A DNA stretch of 6,716 nucleotides from an uncultured Mucilaginibacter sp. (GTDB taxonomy: Bacteria; Bacteroidota; Bacteroidia; Sphingobacteriales; Sphingobacteriaceae). The notes beneath the pieces were generated by a model that saw only the letters and a list, made by a program, of their open reading frames with translations, made no database searches and had not been told where the DNA came from. The stretch spans positions 1 through 6,716 of the forward strand of contig NZ_CAMLOV010000238.1 in assembly GCF_946481715.1 (NCBI RefSeq), written 5' to 3'. Positions 1-6,164 of this stretch are shown piece by piece; positions within the stretch are counted from its first letter, which is position 1; each line of letters begins with the position of its first letter. The position numbers and the translations under genes are program-made.

Positions 1-913
1 GCTGCGGTATTTTGACATCGACCTGAATAATGCCCTTAAGGCTGATACCGAGCAACAGGTACAACATTACCTGGAGCAACAGGTACACCCTATTTTGAAA
101 GAAGCCCTGGTATTGGAAATTGCAGACTGCCCTTCCATTGAAAAGTATTTTGAAGATGCCGATAAGATGGGCGATTTTCATTTGCAGCGCCGCAAATACG
201 AAACCACAGTTGCCATTATTAACGAGCGGATGGCCGCGATGTTGGACCGCTGGCAAGTTGAGGCACAAAAGGCTTACCCGCATTATTACGAACGCTTTAA
301 AACAGATGGCGTTGAACATAACCTGTATATAGGCGAACAAATAGCGCCGTTAACGCCATTTGATATAAAACACGTTTACAACTTGCGTTTATGGCAGATA
401 CAGGTTTTATGCGAAATGGAACTGGAGCACCGTTTTAACCGCGAAGTTTTGCCCTACCCGCTTGAGGTAACCTCGCTTATATTGGCATTCAGCCTGCCCC
501 TTTCTATCCGCTTCCGGATGGATGAGAAGCGTTTTGATGTGGATGGCACGTATAACGCCAGGTTCGAGATCGTAAAAAAACGGATTGATAAAGCCTGCAT
601 AAAAGGCACAACTAAACGCATTACCGATATTGGCAAGCTTACCATAGTGTACACCAACCATGGCGAAGAGCTGGAATATTTAACTTATATCCGCTTTTTA
701 CAAATGAAGGGTATGCTGGAGGAAGTAGTGGAGATGCTGGAAGTAGAGGATTTGCAAGGGATATCGGGTTTAAAAGCCATCCGGGTGAAGATATTGTACG
801 ATAGCAGCCTGCCTTCAAAAAAATGCTATACCTACGAGGAATTGCTTAAAGAGATAGACCCCGAGGAAATGAAATATCAAAAATCGAACGAACCAAACGC
901 GCCGATAGCATAA
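1..913 (+). CDS. C-terminal part of a probable GAF-domain protein (5' end outside window)
   Basis: The reading frame is open from base 2 to a TAA at 911-913 and has no stop upstream, so the gene begins outside the window. The TTG at 95 lies inside the frame and is not a convincing start. The visible 303 residues are soluble and charged, with no signal peptide or membrane segment. They contain a run around RRKYETTVAIINERMAAMLD, then YPHYYERFKTDGVEHNLYIG, then PLSIRFRMDEKRFDVDGTYN, and end in an acidic tail. From memory this matches the C-terminal region of a GAF-domain protein of several hundred residues that is conserved in Sphingobacteriaceae; the GAF domain itself would lie upstream and cannot be seen. 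Its ligand and role are unknown. The gene converges on the Crp/Fnr gene with 28 bases between the stops, and I see no clear terminator hairpin in that gap. The coding call is secure; the family name is moderate. Confidence 0.8.
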   Translation, partial: LRYFDIDLNNALKADTEQQVQHYLEQQVHPILKEALVLEIADCPSIEKYFEDADKMGDFHLQRRKYETTVAIINERMAAMLDRWQVEAQKAYPHYYERFKTDGVEHNLYIGEQIAPLTPFDIKHVYNLRLWQIQVLCEMELEHRFNREVLPYPLEVTSLILAFSLPLSIRFRMDEKRFDVDGTYNARFEIVKKRIDKACIKGTTKRITDIGKLTIVYTNHGEELEYLTYIRFLQMKGMLEEVVEMLEVEDLQGISGLKAIRVKILYDSSLPSKKCYTYEELLKEIDPEEMKYQKSNEPNAPIA

Positions 914-941
914 CCAGCCATGGCATCGCGGATGTGCACAT

Positions 942-1523
942 CTACTTCACTACCACCGTATTCAGCATCTTGCTTAAAAACTCCGGGGTAACGCCAATGT
1001 AGGATGCTACCTGCTTTTGCGGCAGCGAAAGGATAAGCGATGGGTAAAGCGTACAGAAATTGGCATAACGCTCCATAGCGCTTAAGATCAGATTATCTAT
1101 TTGCCGGTGCTGATAAGTGGCCATGGCGTTTTCTGCCAGCATACGGCCAAAGCGTTCAAATTTGGGGTACTTCAATTGCAGGGCGTCCATATCCGGTTTC
1201 AGGATGTAGAATAGTTCTGTTTCTTCAATAGCATCTATATTTAGCCGGGCAGGTTCGCGATAAAGCAGGCTTCGCATATCTACTATCCACCAGCCGGGAG
1301 GTGCAAACTGCAGTACATGCTCGCCTCCATTTTTATCTACCGCATAGCTACGCAGGCAGCCGCTGGTTACGAACGATATTTTGGTGTTAATGTCGCCTTG
1401 CTCCAGCAAATACTGTTTGCGTTTTACTTTTTTGTAATGGAGGAAAGAGGTGAAATATAGCGACTCTTCTTCCTCAAGGGTAACGTATTTGGCTATATTA
1501 TTTAAAATGGGTGCGTAATCCAT
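942..1523 (-). CDS. Crp/Fnr-family transcriptional regulator
   Basis: The protein has 193 residues when started at the ATG at 1521-1523, the usual length for the Bacteroidota Crp/Fnr group. Residues about 20-115 form the cyclic-nucleotide-binding-like beta roll, with the typical LLEQGD (39-44), ISFVTSGCLRSY (49-60) and later IEETELFYI (99-107). The canonical cAMP-binding Arg-Ser phosphate cassette is not evident, so the ligand is unknown and may not be cAMP. The C-terminal helix-turn-helix is seen in LPQKQVASYIGVTPEFLSKM (167-186), where the family often has LSRIRK; the protein ends soon after. A longer frame starts at 1583, but its first 20 residues translate the CRCAGAG repeat, so the downstream ATG was chosen. 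No Shine-Dalgarno sequence is seen, as is common in this phylum. The gene stands alone. It is likely a DNA-binding regulator; its targets cannot be told from this window. Confidence 0.88.
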   Translation of the reverse strand: MDYAPILNNIAKYVTLEEEESLYFTSFLHYKKVKRKQYLLEQGDINTKISFVTSGCLRSYAVDKNGGEHVLQFAPPGWWIVDMRSLLYREPARLNIDAIEETELFYILKPDMDALQLKYPKFERFGRMLAENAMATYQHRQIDNLILSAMERYANFCTLYPSLILSLPQKQVASYIGVTPEFLSKMLNTVVVK

Positions 1524-1556
1524 GGCGCTACAATAATAACCATAATGTTTATTTAA

Positions 1557-1597
1557 CCGCAGAGTTCGCAGAGGGAAAAACACAGAGGTTCACAGAG
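1557..1597. repeat. CRCAGAG repeat cluster upstream of the crp-like gene
   Basis: Four copies of the heptamer CRCAGAG start at 1558, 1567, 1581 and 1591. The first two read CGCAGAG and the last two CACAGAG; pairs are joined by TT or GTT, and the two pairs are separated by a short A-rich spacer. The cluster lies 34 to 76 bases upstream of the chosen start of the Crp/Fnr gene. Very similar CACAGAG-TTCACAGAG strings occur between genes in many bacterial genomes (recollection, not searched). The function is unknown; it may be a dispersed intergenic repeat rather than an operator. Confidence 0.65.
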
Positions 1598-1602
1598 CCT
1601 GT

Positions 1603-1626
1603 CATGTGGTTAAAATAACCTACATG
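1603..1626. promoter_or_regulatory. Inverted repeat upstream of the crp-like gene, possible operator
   Basis: The arms CATGTGGTTA (1603-1612) and TAACC-T-ACATG (1616-1626) pair over ten bases with one bulged T around a three-base AAA loop. The inner part, GGTTAAAATAACC, is a perfect dyad. It sits about 80-100 bases upstream of the Crp/Fnr start, and 20 bases beyond the terminator of the MarR unit. It could be an operator for the Crp-like protein or a small hairpin. No other copy is seen in the window to support either reading. Confidence 0.35.
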
Positions 1627-1645
1627 CATAACTTCCTATAAAATC

Positions 1646-1676
1646 AAAGGCCACAAGGATTATCCCCGTGGCCTTT
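1646..1676 (-). terminator. Rho-independent terminator of the MarR/DUF5686 unit
   Basis: A perfect 9-base stem (AAAGGCCAC at 1646-1654 with GTGGCCTTT at 1668-1676) encloses a 13-base loop. Read on the minus strand it lies 32 bases after the MarR stop and runs into a T-rich stretch, TTTGATTTTAT. This is a good intrinsic terminator for the leftward unit. Confidence 0.8.
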
Positions 1677-1708
1677 GCGAAACTATATATTCACTCCCTG
1701 AATTCAAT

Positions 1709-2188
1709 TTAAACTACCGGCTCGCCGGCGCAGTTATAATCCTCGTGGAATTTTACCAGTTTAAGCATTACATCTATAGCGGCTTCGTAGTTTTTTACGC
1801 CTACTACCTTTTTGTATTCGTTTTCTAAATTCTCTACCTGATTCTTTAAGTGCTGGTAAAATTTCTCTCCGTCGGGTGTTAAGTACAGCATAGATGCCCG
1901 TGCATCATCGGGGCTTTTCTCGCTGCGCACCATATTGGTGGCTTCCAGCTCCTTTACAATTTTACTGGCGGCCTGCTTGCTCACGCTCATTTTAGCAGCC
2001 AGTGCATTGTTAGTTATCCCGGTAGTGCCAATGCTCATAAAAAATGGGATATGGGCGCTGTTAAAATCGGGGTTATTCATGCGGCAGAGCTTTTTCATGC
2101 TCCAGTCGTCTATCGACCGTTTAAGCAGGTACACCAGTTTACAGGTGATCCGTTTAGAATCCTCAATTGTATTGCAACTATCTGCCAT
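1709..2188 (-). CDS. MarR-family winged-helix transcriptional regulator
   Basis: The protein has 159 residues, typical for MarR. The fold reads in order: an N-terminal dimerisation helix (about 10-36), a helix-turn-helix (about 58-84) with NALAAKMSVSKQAASKIVKE (61-80) as the DNA-reading part, a wing at 88-102 containing the family's Asp-x-Arg element (DDAR, 94-97), and C-terminal dimerisation helices with a coiled-coil-like run (110-150). Members bind palindromes as dimers and usually repress until a ligand or oxidant binds. It is the last gene of a leftward unit, 48 bases after the DUF5686 stop, and a terminator follows 32 bases after its own stop. The perfect palindrome at 5133-5169, at the head of the unit, is its most likely operator (inference). 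Four cysteines occur (5, 16, 35, 153). Cys16 falls close to the position of the reactive cysteine of OhrR, but the tyrosines that assist it there are not seen. The signal is unknown. Confidence 0.92.
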   Translation of the reverse strand: MADSCNTIEDSKRITCKLVYLLKRSIDDWSMKKLCRMNNPDFNSAHIPFFMSIGTTGITNNALAAKMSVSKQAASKIVKELEATNMVRSEKSPDDARASMLYLTPDGEKFYQHLKNQVENLENEYKKVVGVKNYEAAIDVMLKLVKFHEDYNCAGEPVV

Positions 2189-2236
2189 CTCAATAATATT
2201 AACAGTAAAAAGGGTAACTGGTTTAACGAATATACA

Positions 2237-4798
2237 TTAAAAATCGAACTTAACAAAAGCGCGTACACCATATTCGGGTGCGCCGGGGTTATCTAAATAA
2301 GTAAAGCGTTTTACAAGGTCGATACGCAGTATCTTAAATATATTACCTACCGCAACGCTTCCTTCAATATAAGGGGTCGATCCTAATGCATAAGTACCGC
2401 CATTAGCCCCCGCAGGGAAACGCAACAGGTTGGCATGGTTCATTGGGTCGTTCTCGCTGCGTACGCCACCCCAAAGGGCTTTAAAATCGATGATCTCGCG
2501 CAGCTTCAGTTTCTTTAACAAAGGCACACGGTTAAACAGGAAGCCGTTAAAGTTATGGTCGATAGCGATACTGGCGTAGTGGTCGCTCACAAACTCCTGG
2601 AAGTTCATAAGGTTATACGAGTATAACTGGAACGCATAAGTTTGGTTGGCGTGGTGGATATCCAACAACGGGAACGGCACCTGGCCAAATAAATAACCAC
2701 CTTCGGTGCTAACATCGGTAAAGCCTAATTGCGACAGGTAAAAACGTTTGCTGATATTACCGGTTATGTTTTGGTAATTATAATCGCCGCCTGCCAGGCC
2801 TTTAATACCCTGTGCATAGCTGAGGGTAAATATTGGGTACTTATCAGGTATTGGGGTGCGGTAAAGTTTACCCTGGTAAAATTTTTCGTGCGGTGCCCAC
2901 CGTACAGACCCCGATACTTCTGATGTGTGGATAGTACCCACATCATTCAAATTACCGTTTGGCAACAGGTTTTGAAACCGCAATGCACCGGCCGCGTTCT
3001 GGTTCCATTTTTTGAAGCCTAAAGAGTACGATAAGTGGTTGCTAAACTCGTGTACATAATCTAACCTAAAAATGTCGTTGTACAACCACATATCGTTGGC
3101 CCCACGTTTAAACGAAAGCAAGAAGTTGCTTTCCTGTACAAACTGCAGTTCCTGGCCCGGCACCTTGGTATCGTGCTGAAAGCTCGCGCGGATATAATTC
3201 TGCGGAAACGAGTAGATAGATTTATTGTTGAGCGAGTAAGTACTGCTCAAAAAGTATTTCCACTCTTTATCCTTAGTACCATAAGCGCCATAGGTTTCAA
3301 AATAATAACGTTTGCTTAATTGTGGGGTACTCCGGCCACCCAAGCGCAGGCGGAAACCTTCGACAGGGTTAAAGCTATAGAAGGTATTGGCAGGGCCAAC
3401 TTCAAACTTGCCATAGTTTTTGTAACCCGCAAGTACCAGCGTAGCAATATCCATTGTTTTTTTAAACGATGGGATGGTTTGCAGGCTATCTATATTTTTA
3501 TAAATACTTGCGGCAGCGGGGTCAAGCGTATCCGGGCGGGTCATCAGCCAGTATTTATCGTCTTTTTCATCGGCATTGGCGGCAACAACCTGTGCCGGGC
3601 CTTTATAAGTATCATCGGTACGCGGCGAGTTCACCACAAAGTTGTTGATGGATACCAAACGCTCGCCGTATACACCACCACCTTTGTTTTTATTCAACCC
3701 GAAATCGATCTTCAGGTCGCTTTGGCTTAAGTGGTATTTACCATCGCTGTTCTTTTCAAAAGCAAGGGTAGCCTGCATCTGCCTTACAAAATTAAGGTTG
3801 ATGTTTTTGTTTACATTCAATACCGCGTTTTGTACGGCATAATTGCCATCCATGGTGATGTATATCCTGCCCTCAAACAACAACCCGTTGGTATTGCGCG
3901 GCGTAAAGCTTAGCTCTATCAGGTTTGGCTGCTGGTCTTTCAGGGTATCGGTAATAAAGAACTTGTAATAATCAGGTGAGTGGTCGGCAATCGGGCTAAG
4001 TAACTGGTTGCTTAACAGGGAAACGTTGTTATCATAGATATTGATATCCTGGTACATCCTGTTAAAATAAGCGGTAAGCCCCTGGTTATCCACAAAGCTT
4101 TCGTCGTATTTTACCTGTTTGTTGGCAGATATCACCTGTTTTTTTGCATAAGGCGATTTACGGTAGTAGTTATCAGACAACTTTTCTTCCTGGTACAATG
4201 GCAGTAATGTTTTACCGCCTATAGCAGTAGAATCCTGCTCGCGGAATAAAAACTGGTAATTTTTAAATATGCGTTTGCTCTTAAATTTTTCGCTCAGGTT
4301 ACTTAGCGCAAAACTCATGCGCTCGTACTGTTTATATTCGGCAAAATTGTAGTTCTCTAACTGGTTTTGCTCTTTATGGGCAATAACCTTACGTATCAGC
4401 TCAACAGCGGGGTTATCCTTGTTGGTATATTTTTTTTTCTTGCCCGATTTTACAACCACCTCATTAATCGCGTGGTTATCTTCGGTAAGGGCTATGTTTA
4501 TCTCCTGTTCTTTACCCGCCTCTATTGTACGTGTTGCGGTTTTAAAGCCCACAAAGGTTACTTGTATTTGGGTGTATTTACCCGTGGTGCTGATGCTATA
4601 CCGGCCCTGGGTGTTGGTGCCGCCGCCAATGGTGCTATTGGCAAAGGTTACGGTAACATAAGGCATTGGCTGATGCGTTTTAGCATCGGTTATGGTGCCT
4701 TTTACTACCGTGGCTTGCGCGTATAGCCTGGTAACGGCCGTTAACGAGAGTAGTAATAAAAAAATGCTTTTCAAAAGCGGTTTGTACACGGTTTTCAT
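2237..4798 (-). CDS. DUF5686 outer-membrane protein with carboxypeptidase-like regulatory domain
   Basis: The protein has 853 residues. A signal peptide (1 to about 27-29: Lys-rich start, LLLLSLTAV core, end at YAQA) sends it across the inner membrane. Residues 33-104 form a carboxypeptidase-D-like regulatory beta-sandwich (VKGTITDAKTHQPMPYVTV, then FVGFKTATRTI), the domain that also begins many TonB-dependent receptors. NEVVV at 112-116 and a four-lysine run (120-123) lead into DNPAVELIRKVI (128-139), a hallmark of DUF5686. The rest is rich in alternating and aromatic residues and ends in Phe (VKFDF), as expected for an outer-membrane beta-barrel. No plug domain of a TonB receptor is evident. 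The cellular function of DUF5686 is not established; a role in envelope transport or assembly is inference. The ATG lies 10 bases after the stop of the small upstream gene, so the two are very likely co-transcribed. The family call is strong, the function unknown. Confidence 0.92.
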   Translation of the reverse strand: MKTVYKPLLKSIFLLLLSLTAVTRLYAQATVVKGTITDAKTHQPMPYVTVTFANSTIGGGTNTQGRYSISTTGKYTQIQVTFVGFKTATRTIEAGKEQEINIALTEDNHAINEVVVKSGKKKKYTNKDNPAVELIRKVIAHKEQNQLENYNFAEYKQYERMSFALSNLSEKFKSKRIFKNYQFLFREQDSTAIGGKTLLPLYQEEKLSDNYYRKSPYAKKQVISANKQVKYDESFVDNQGLTAYFNRMYQDINIYDNNVSLLSNQLLSPIADHSPDYYKFFITDTLKDQQPNLIELSFTPRNTNGLLFEGRIYITMDGNYAVQNAVLNVNKNINLNFVRQMQATLAFEKNSDGKYHLSQSDLKIDFGLNKNKGGGVYGERLVSINNFVVNSPRTDDTYKGPAQVVAANADEKDDKYWLMTRPDTLDPAAASIYKNIDSLQTIPSFKKTMDIATLVLAGYKNYGKFEVGPANTFYSFNPVEGFRLRLGGRSTPQLSKRYYFETYGAYGTKDKEWKYFLSSTYSLNNKSIYSFPQNYIRASFQHDTKVPGQELQFVQESNFLLSFKRGANDMWLYNDIFRLDYVHEFSNHLSYSLGFKKWNQNAAGALRFQNLLPNGNLNDVGTIHTSEVSGSVRWAPHEKFYQGKLYRTPIPDKYPIFTLSYAQGIKGLAGGDYNYQNITGNISKRFYLSQLGFTDVSTEGGYLFGQVPFPLLDIHHANQTYAFQLYSYNLMNFQEFVSDHYASIAIDHNFNGFLFNRVPLLKKLKLREIIDFKALWGGVRSENDPMNHANLLRFPAGANGGTYALGSTPYIEGSVAVGNIFKILRIDLVKRFTYLDNPGAPEYGVRAFVKFDF

Positions 4799-4808
4799 TG
4801 TTTTGGTA

Positions 4809-5108
4809 TTAGGAATGAGACAAGGTAGATGTGTTATTATAATGAAAGCGCCCCGGGGCCAACTGGCGGCTTGCAGCGCTGTATTTTTCTATCAGTTTTT
4901 TTACGTTCTTGCCCGATGTTTGCGCCAGGCTGCGAACAGTAAGCGTTAAAAACTCGGTATTAATATCCATGCCGTTAAGGCTTTGTTTGATGCCTTCGCC
5001 AAGGGCCTCGATAACATATTTGGCAGAAGTTTTTAAGCGTGCGTTATTTGAAACCCCGCCGTTGCCGGTGGTTGTTGTATTTGTGTTGTATAGGCTGTTA
5101 GTTTTCAT
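4809..5108 (-). CDS. Small protein of unknown function, first gene of the MarR-linked unit
   Basis: A 99-residue protein that I do not recognise. The first 25 residues are rich in Thr, Asn and Ser (NTNTTTTGNGG) and look disordered. Residues about 25-78 are a predicted amphipathic helical part (ARLKTSAKYVIEALGEGIKQ, then TLTVRSLAQTSGKNVKKLIE). The tail is polar. There is no signal peptide, membrane segment or cysteine. Support for a real gene is positional: its ATG lies about 20 bases from a consensus Bacteroidota promoter box within the palindromic control region, and its stop is 10 bases ahead of the DUF5686 start. The reverse-strand frame through this stretch is less plausible because it would oppose the operon. 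It may be a cytoplasmic partner or regulator of the envelope protein, or a leader gene; the sequence does not decide. Confidence 0.7.
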   Translation of the reverse strand: MKTNSLYNTNTTTTGNGGVSNNARLKTSAKYVIEALGEGIKQSLNGMDINTEFLTLTVRSLAQTSGKNVKKLIEKYSAASRQLAPGRFHYNNTSTLSHS

Positions 5109-5127
5109 GACTTTGTAGATGATGATG

Positions 5128-5159
5128 CAAAGGTAAACTTAGTTGACTATATTAGTCAA
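5128..5159 (-). promoter_or_regulatory. Bacteroidota-type promoter of the small protein/DUF5686/MarR unit
   Basis: On the minus strand TACCTTTG (5135 to 5128) matches the -7 consensus TAnnTTTG exactly, and a TTG (5159 to 5157), read as GTTGAC in context, lies 21 bases upstream as a candidate -33 box. Transcription would begin near 5120, giving a short leader before the ATG at 5108. The -33 box lies wholly inside the palindrome and the -7 box overlaps its edge by three bases, so a bound repressor would block RNA polymerase. Confidence 0.6.
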
Positions 5160-5169
5160 CTAAGTTTAC
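5133..5169. promoter_or_regulatory. Perfect 37-base palindrome, probable MarR operator
   Basis: The arms GTAAACTTAGTTGACTA (5133-5149) and TAGTCAACTAAGTTTAC (5153-5169) are exact reverse complements around TAT. Each arm also contains its own small dyad, AACT-T-AGTT centred on 5140 and AACT-A-AGTT centred on 5162, so three dyads lie 11 bases apart (5140, 5151, 5162), about one helical turn. The site is AT-rich and has no run of T after it, so it is a poor terminator. It sits 24 bases upstream of the first ATG of a unit that encodes a MarR regulator. A MarR operator is the natural reading; which protein binds is inferred. Confidence 0.75.
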
Positions 5170-5186
5170 GATATTTTTAACTCTTG

Positions 5187-5213
5187 GTGTATTTGTGACA
5201 CTAAAATGAAAAT
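5187..5213. repeat. 27-base direct repeat, copy 1
   Basis: Matches the copy at 5283-5309 at 24 of 27 positions; all three differences are A/G. The shared core is TTTGTGACACTAA. It begins 18 bases beyond the palindrome, upstream of the MarR-linked unit. Confidence 0.75.
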
Positions 5214-5282
5214 TGTACATATGTGTGTGTTTACTGCCTATACGATTGTAGACGGCCAGGCCGGACAAACATTTCAAACCGA

Positions 5283-5309
5283 GTGTGTTTGTGACACTAA
5301 GATGAGAAT
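5283..5309. repeat. 27-base direct repeat, copy 2
   Basis: Second copy, 96 bases from the first, with the core TTTGTGACACTAA intact. A third occurrence of GTGACAC alone follows at 5361-5367. Spacing is irregular (96 and 70 bases) and the intervening DNA is not conserved, so this is not a CRISPR array. Confidence 0.75.
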
Positions 5310-5376
5310 AGCCAGGTGCCGGTGATGTGGTGCAGGTGGATGCTGTTTTAATTATTGACTGTGACACGTTTGCTTA

Positions 5377-5417
5377 TTATTGATATGCAATCGGTTATAC
5401 CAACTGCATGCCAATAA
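5377..5417. repeat. Imperfect inverted repeat in the intergenic region
   Basis: TTATTGATATGCA (5377-5389) and TGCATGCCAATAA (5405-5417) are reverse complements at 11 of 13 positions, around a 15-base centre that itself contains the small dyad GGTTATACC. There is no T-run after either side, so it is more like an operator or a cruciform-prone site than a terminator. The target gene is unclear. Confidence 0.45.
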
Positions 5418-5538
5418 TTTAACAATCTTAAAATCAACAGATTATAGGAATAAAACATAAATCGGGAAACGATATTTCGATAAATGGCGATGAGATAAGC
5501 CAAACATCGCTGCTATGCCAACTTGCAGCTTCAACAAA

Positions 5539-5568
5539 AAAACCCTGTCCGGTTATGAACAAGGTTTT
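5539..5568 (-). terminator. Rho-independent terminator of the collar-protein genes
   Basis: On the minus strand AAAACCTTGT (5568 to 5559) pairs with ACAGGGTTTT (5548 to 5539) over ten bases, with one G-U pair and a 10-base loop, and a T-run follows at once. It starts 20 bases after the stop of the downstream collar gene. Confidence 0.8.
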
Positions 5569-5588
5569 GATATCAGGAAAAAGAAATA

Positions 5589-6143
5589 CTATTGAGCAGG
5601 CAGCCCGGCGAATATGATGTAATAAACCGCCACATTTTTTGGCCTGGATTCGGAACTGTCGCCGGTTTCGGAGGATGGTTTGGAATGCAGGTCGCGTGGG
5701 GGGTGCCAGTCGTTCCCGCTGTGGGTTATCATAAACGAGCTGGTGTTCCATTCATTTGTGTTATGCGTGTGTTTTTTTAATGCATCGCCCTGGTAGGTGC
5801 CCACATTATTACCGGTAAGCCCGCCGGGGCTTTGCGCCTGGCGGCTGCCCGAGTCGGGGTCGCGGGAGTCAGCGGGCCTGTCTACTCCTCTTAAAAAAAC
5901 GCCGCGCAGGTCGGGAACATTAAACCTGCTGGTATCGCCGCCATTAGAGTTCCCTATTGCTTTATGCAAATGCGGAAACTCGGTATGCAGGTATGATGTG
6001 CCATCGCAAGGCAGCCATCCTTGGGCACGCAGCCCCGCCATATTTTCTGTTAGGCCCATATAGGGCATTACCGTGCCAACCGGCAAATTGTTTATGGTTG
6101 CAGTTACGCTCGCTTCATTAGCTTGTATTGATGCATTATCCAT
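5589..6143 (-). CDS. Phage tail collar domain protein, downstream paralogue
   Basis: The protein has 184 residues when started at the ATG at 6141-6143; the frame continues to a TTG at 6167, which adds eight residues and is less likely. It has the collar-domain order: an N-terminal NNLPVGTVMPYMG, then WLPCDGTSYL, then FNVPDLRGVFLRGVD, then GNNVGTYQGDALKKHTH, and a C-terminal VAVYYIIFAGLPAQ. Such domains lie at the tip of phage tail fibres and in related contractile or microcystin-dependent-protein-like particles. In some T4 fibre proteins HxH pairs hold iron; one HxH (HTH) is present here. There is no signal peptide. It is the downstream member of a tandem pair with a gap of 33 bases, and a terminator follows. 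The middle part after HTH differs strongly from the paralogue. No other tail, capsid or lysis genes are visible, so its particle or function is unknown. Confidence 0.88.
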   Translation of the reverse strand: MDNASIQANEASVTATINNLPVGTVMPYMGLTENMAGLRAQGWLPCDGTSYLHTEFPHLHKAIGNSNGGDTSRFNVPDLRGVFLRGVDRPADSRDPDSGSRQAQSPGGLTGNNVGTYQGDALKKHTHNTNEWNTSSFMITHSGNDWHPPRDLHSKPSSETGDSSESRPKNVAVYYIIFAGLPAQ

Positions 6144-6164
6144 AATATATATTTTTATCGTTAA

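Larger units (their letters stand above)
5170..5538. other. Gene-free region with short repeats
   Basis: No frame here looks like a real gene. The stretch holds a 27-base direct repeat in two copies, a third GTGACAC at 5361-5367, an imperfect inverted repeat at 5377-5417 and a weak dyad GCGATG/CATCGC at 5487-5492 and 5505-5510. It separates the collar-gene terminator from the MarR-linked promoter, so it is upstream DNA of that leftward operon and may hold further control sites or remnants of a lost element. Confidence 0.6.

Noticed and set aside
931..942. GATGTGCACATC palindrome between the convergent genes as a terminator
   Set aside because: It has no loop and no T-run on either side; too short to call.
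1524..1583. Upstream start of the Crp/Fnr protein adding 20 residues
   Set aside because: The extra residues translate the CRCAGAG repeat and do not fit the family N-terminus.
3320..3730. 136-residue plus-strand frame opposite DUF5686
   Set aside because: It lies wholly antisense to a strong family member and has no promoter or recognisable domain.
4367..4726. 119-residue plus-strand frame opposite the start of DUF5686
   Set aside because: The antisense of a beta-rich region gives hydrophobic, membrane-like runs by chance; no other support.
5187..5309. CRISPR-like array
   Set aside because: Only two full copies with mismatches, one long spacer and no cas genes.
5206..5325. 39-residue plus-strand frame starting in the first direct repeat
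   Set aside because: Very short, with no promoter and no recognisable features; most likely chance.
5152..5367. 71-residue minus-strand frame in the intergenic region
   Set aside because: It runs into the palindrome, is built from the direct repeats and has no family resemblance; it is at best a decayed relic.
5434..5751. 105-residue minus-strand frame overlapping the collar gene and its terminator
   Set aside because: Shadow frame: it crosses the terminator and the 3' end of a well-supported gene.
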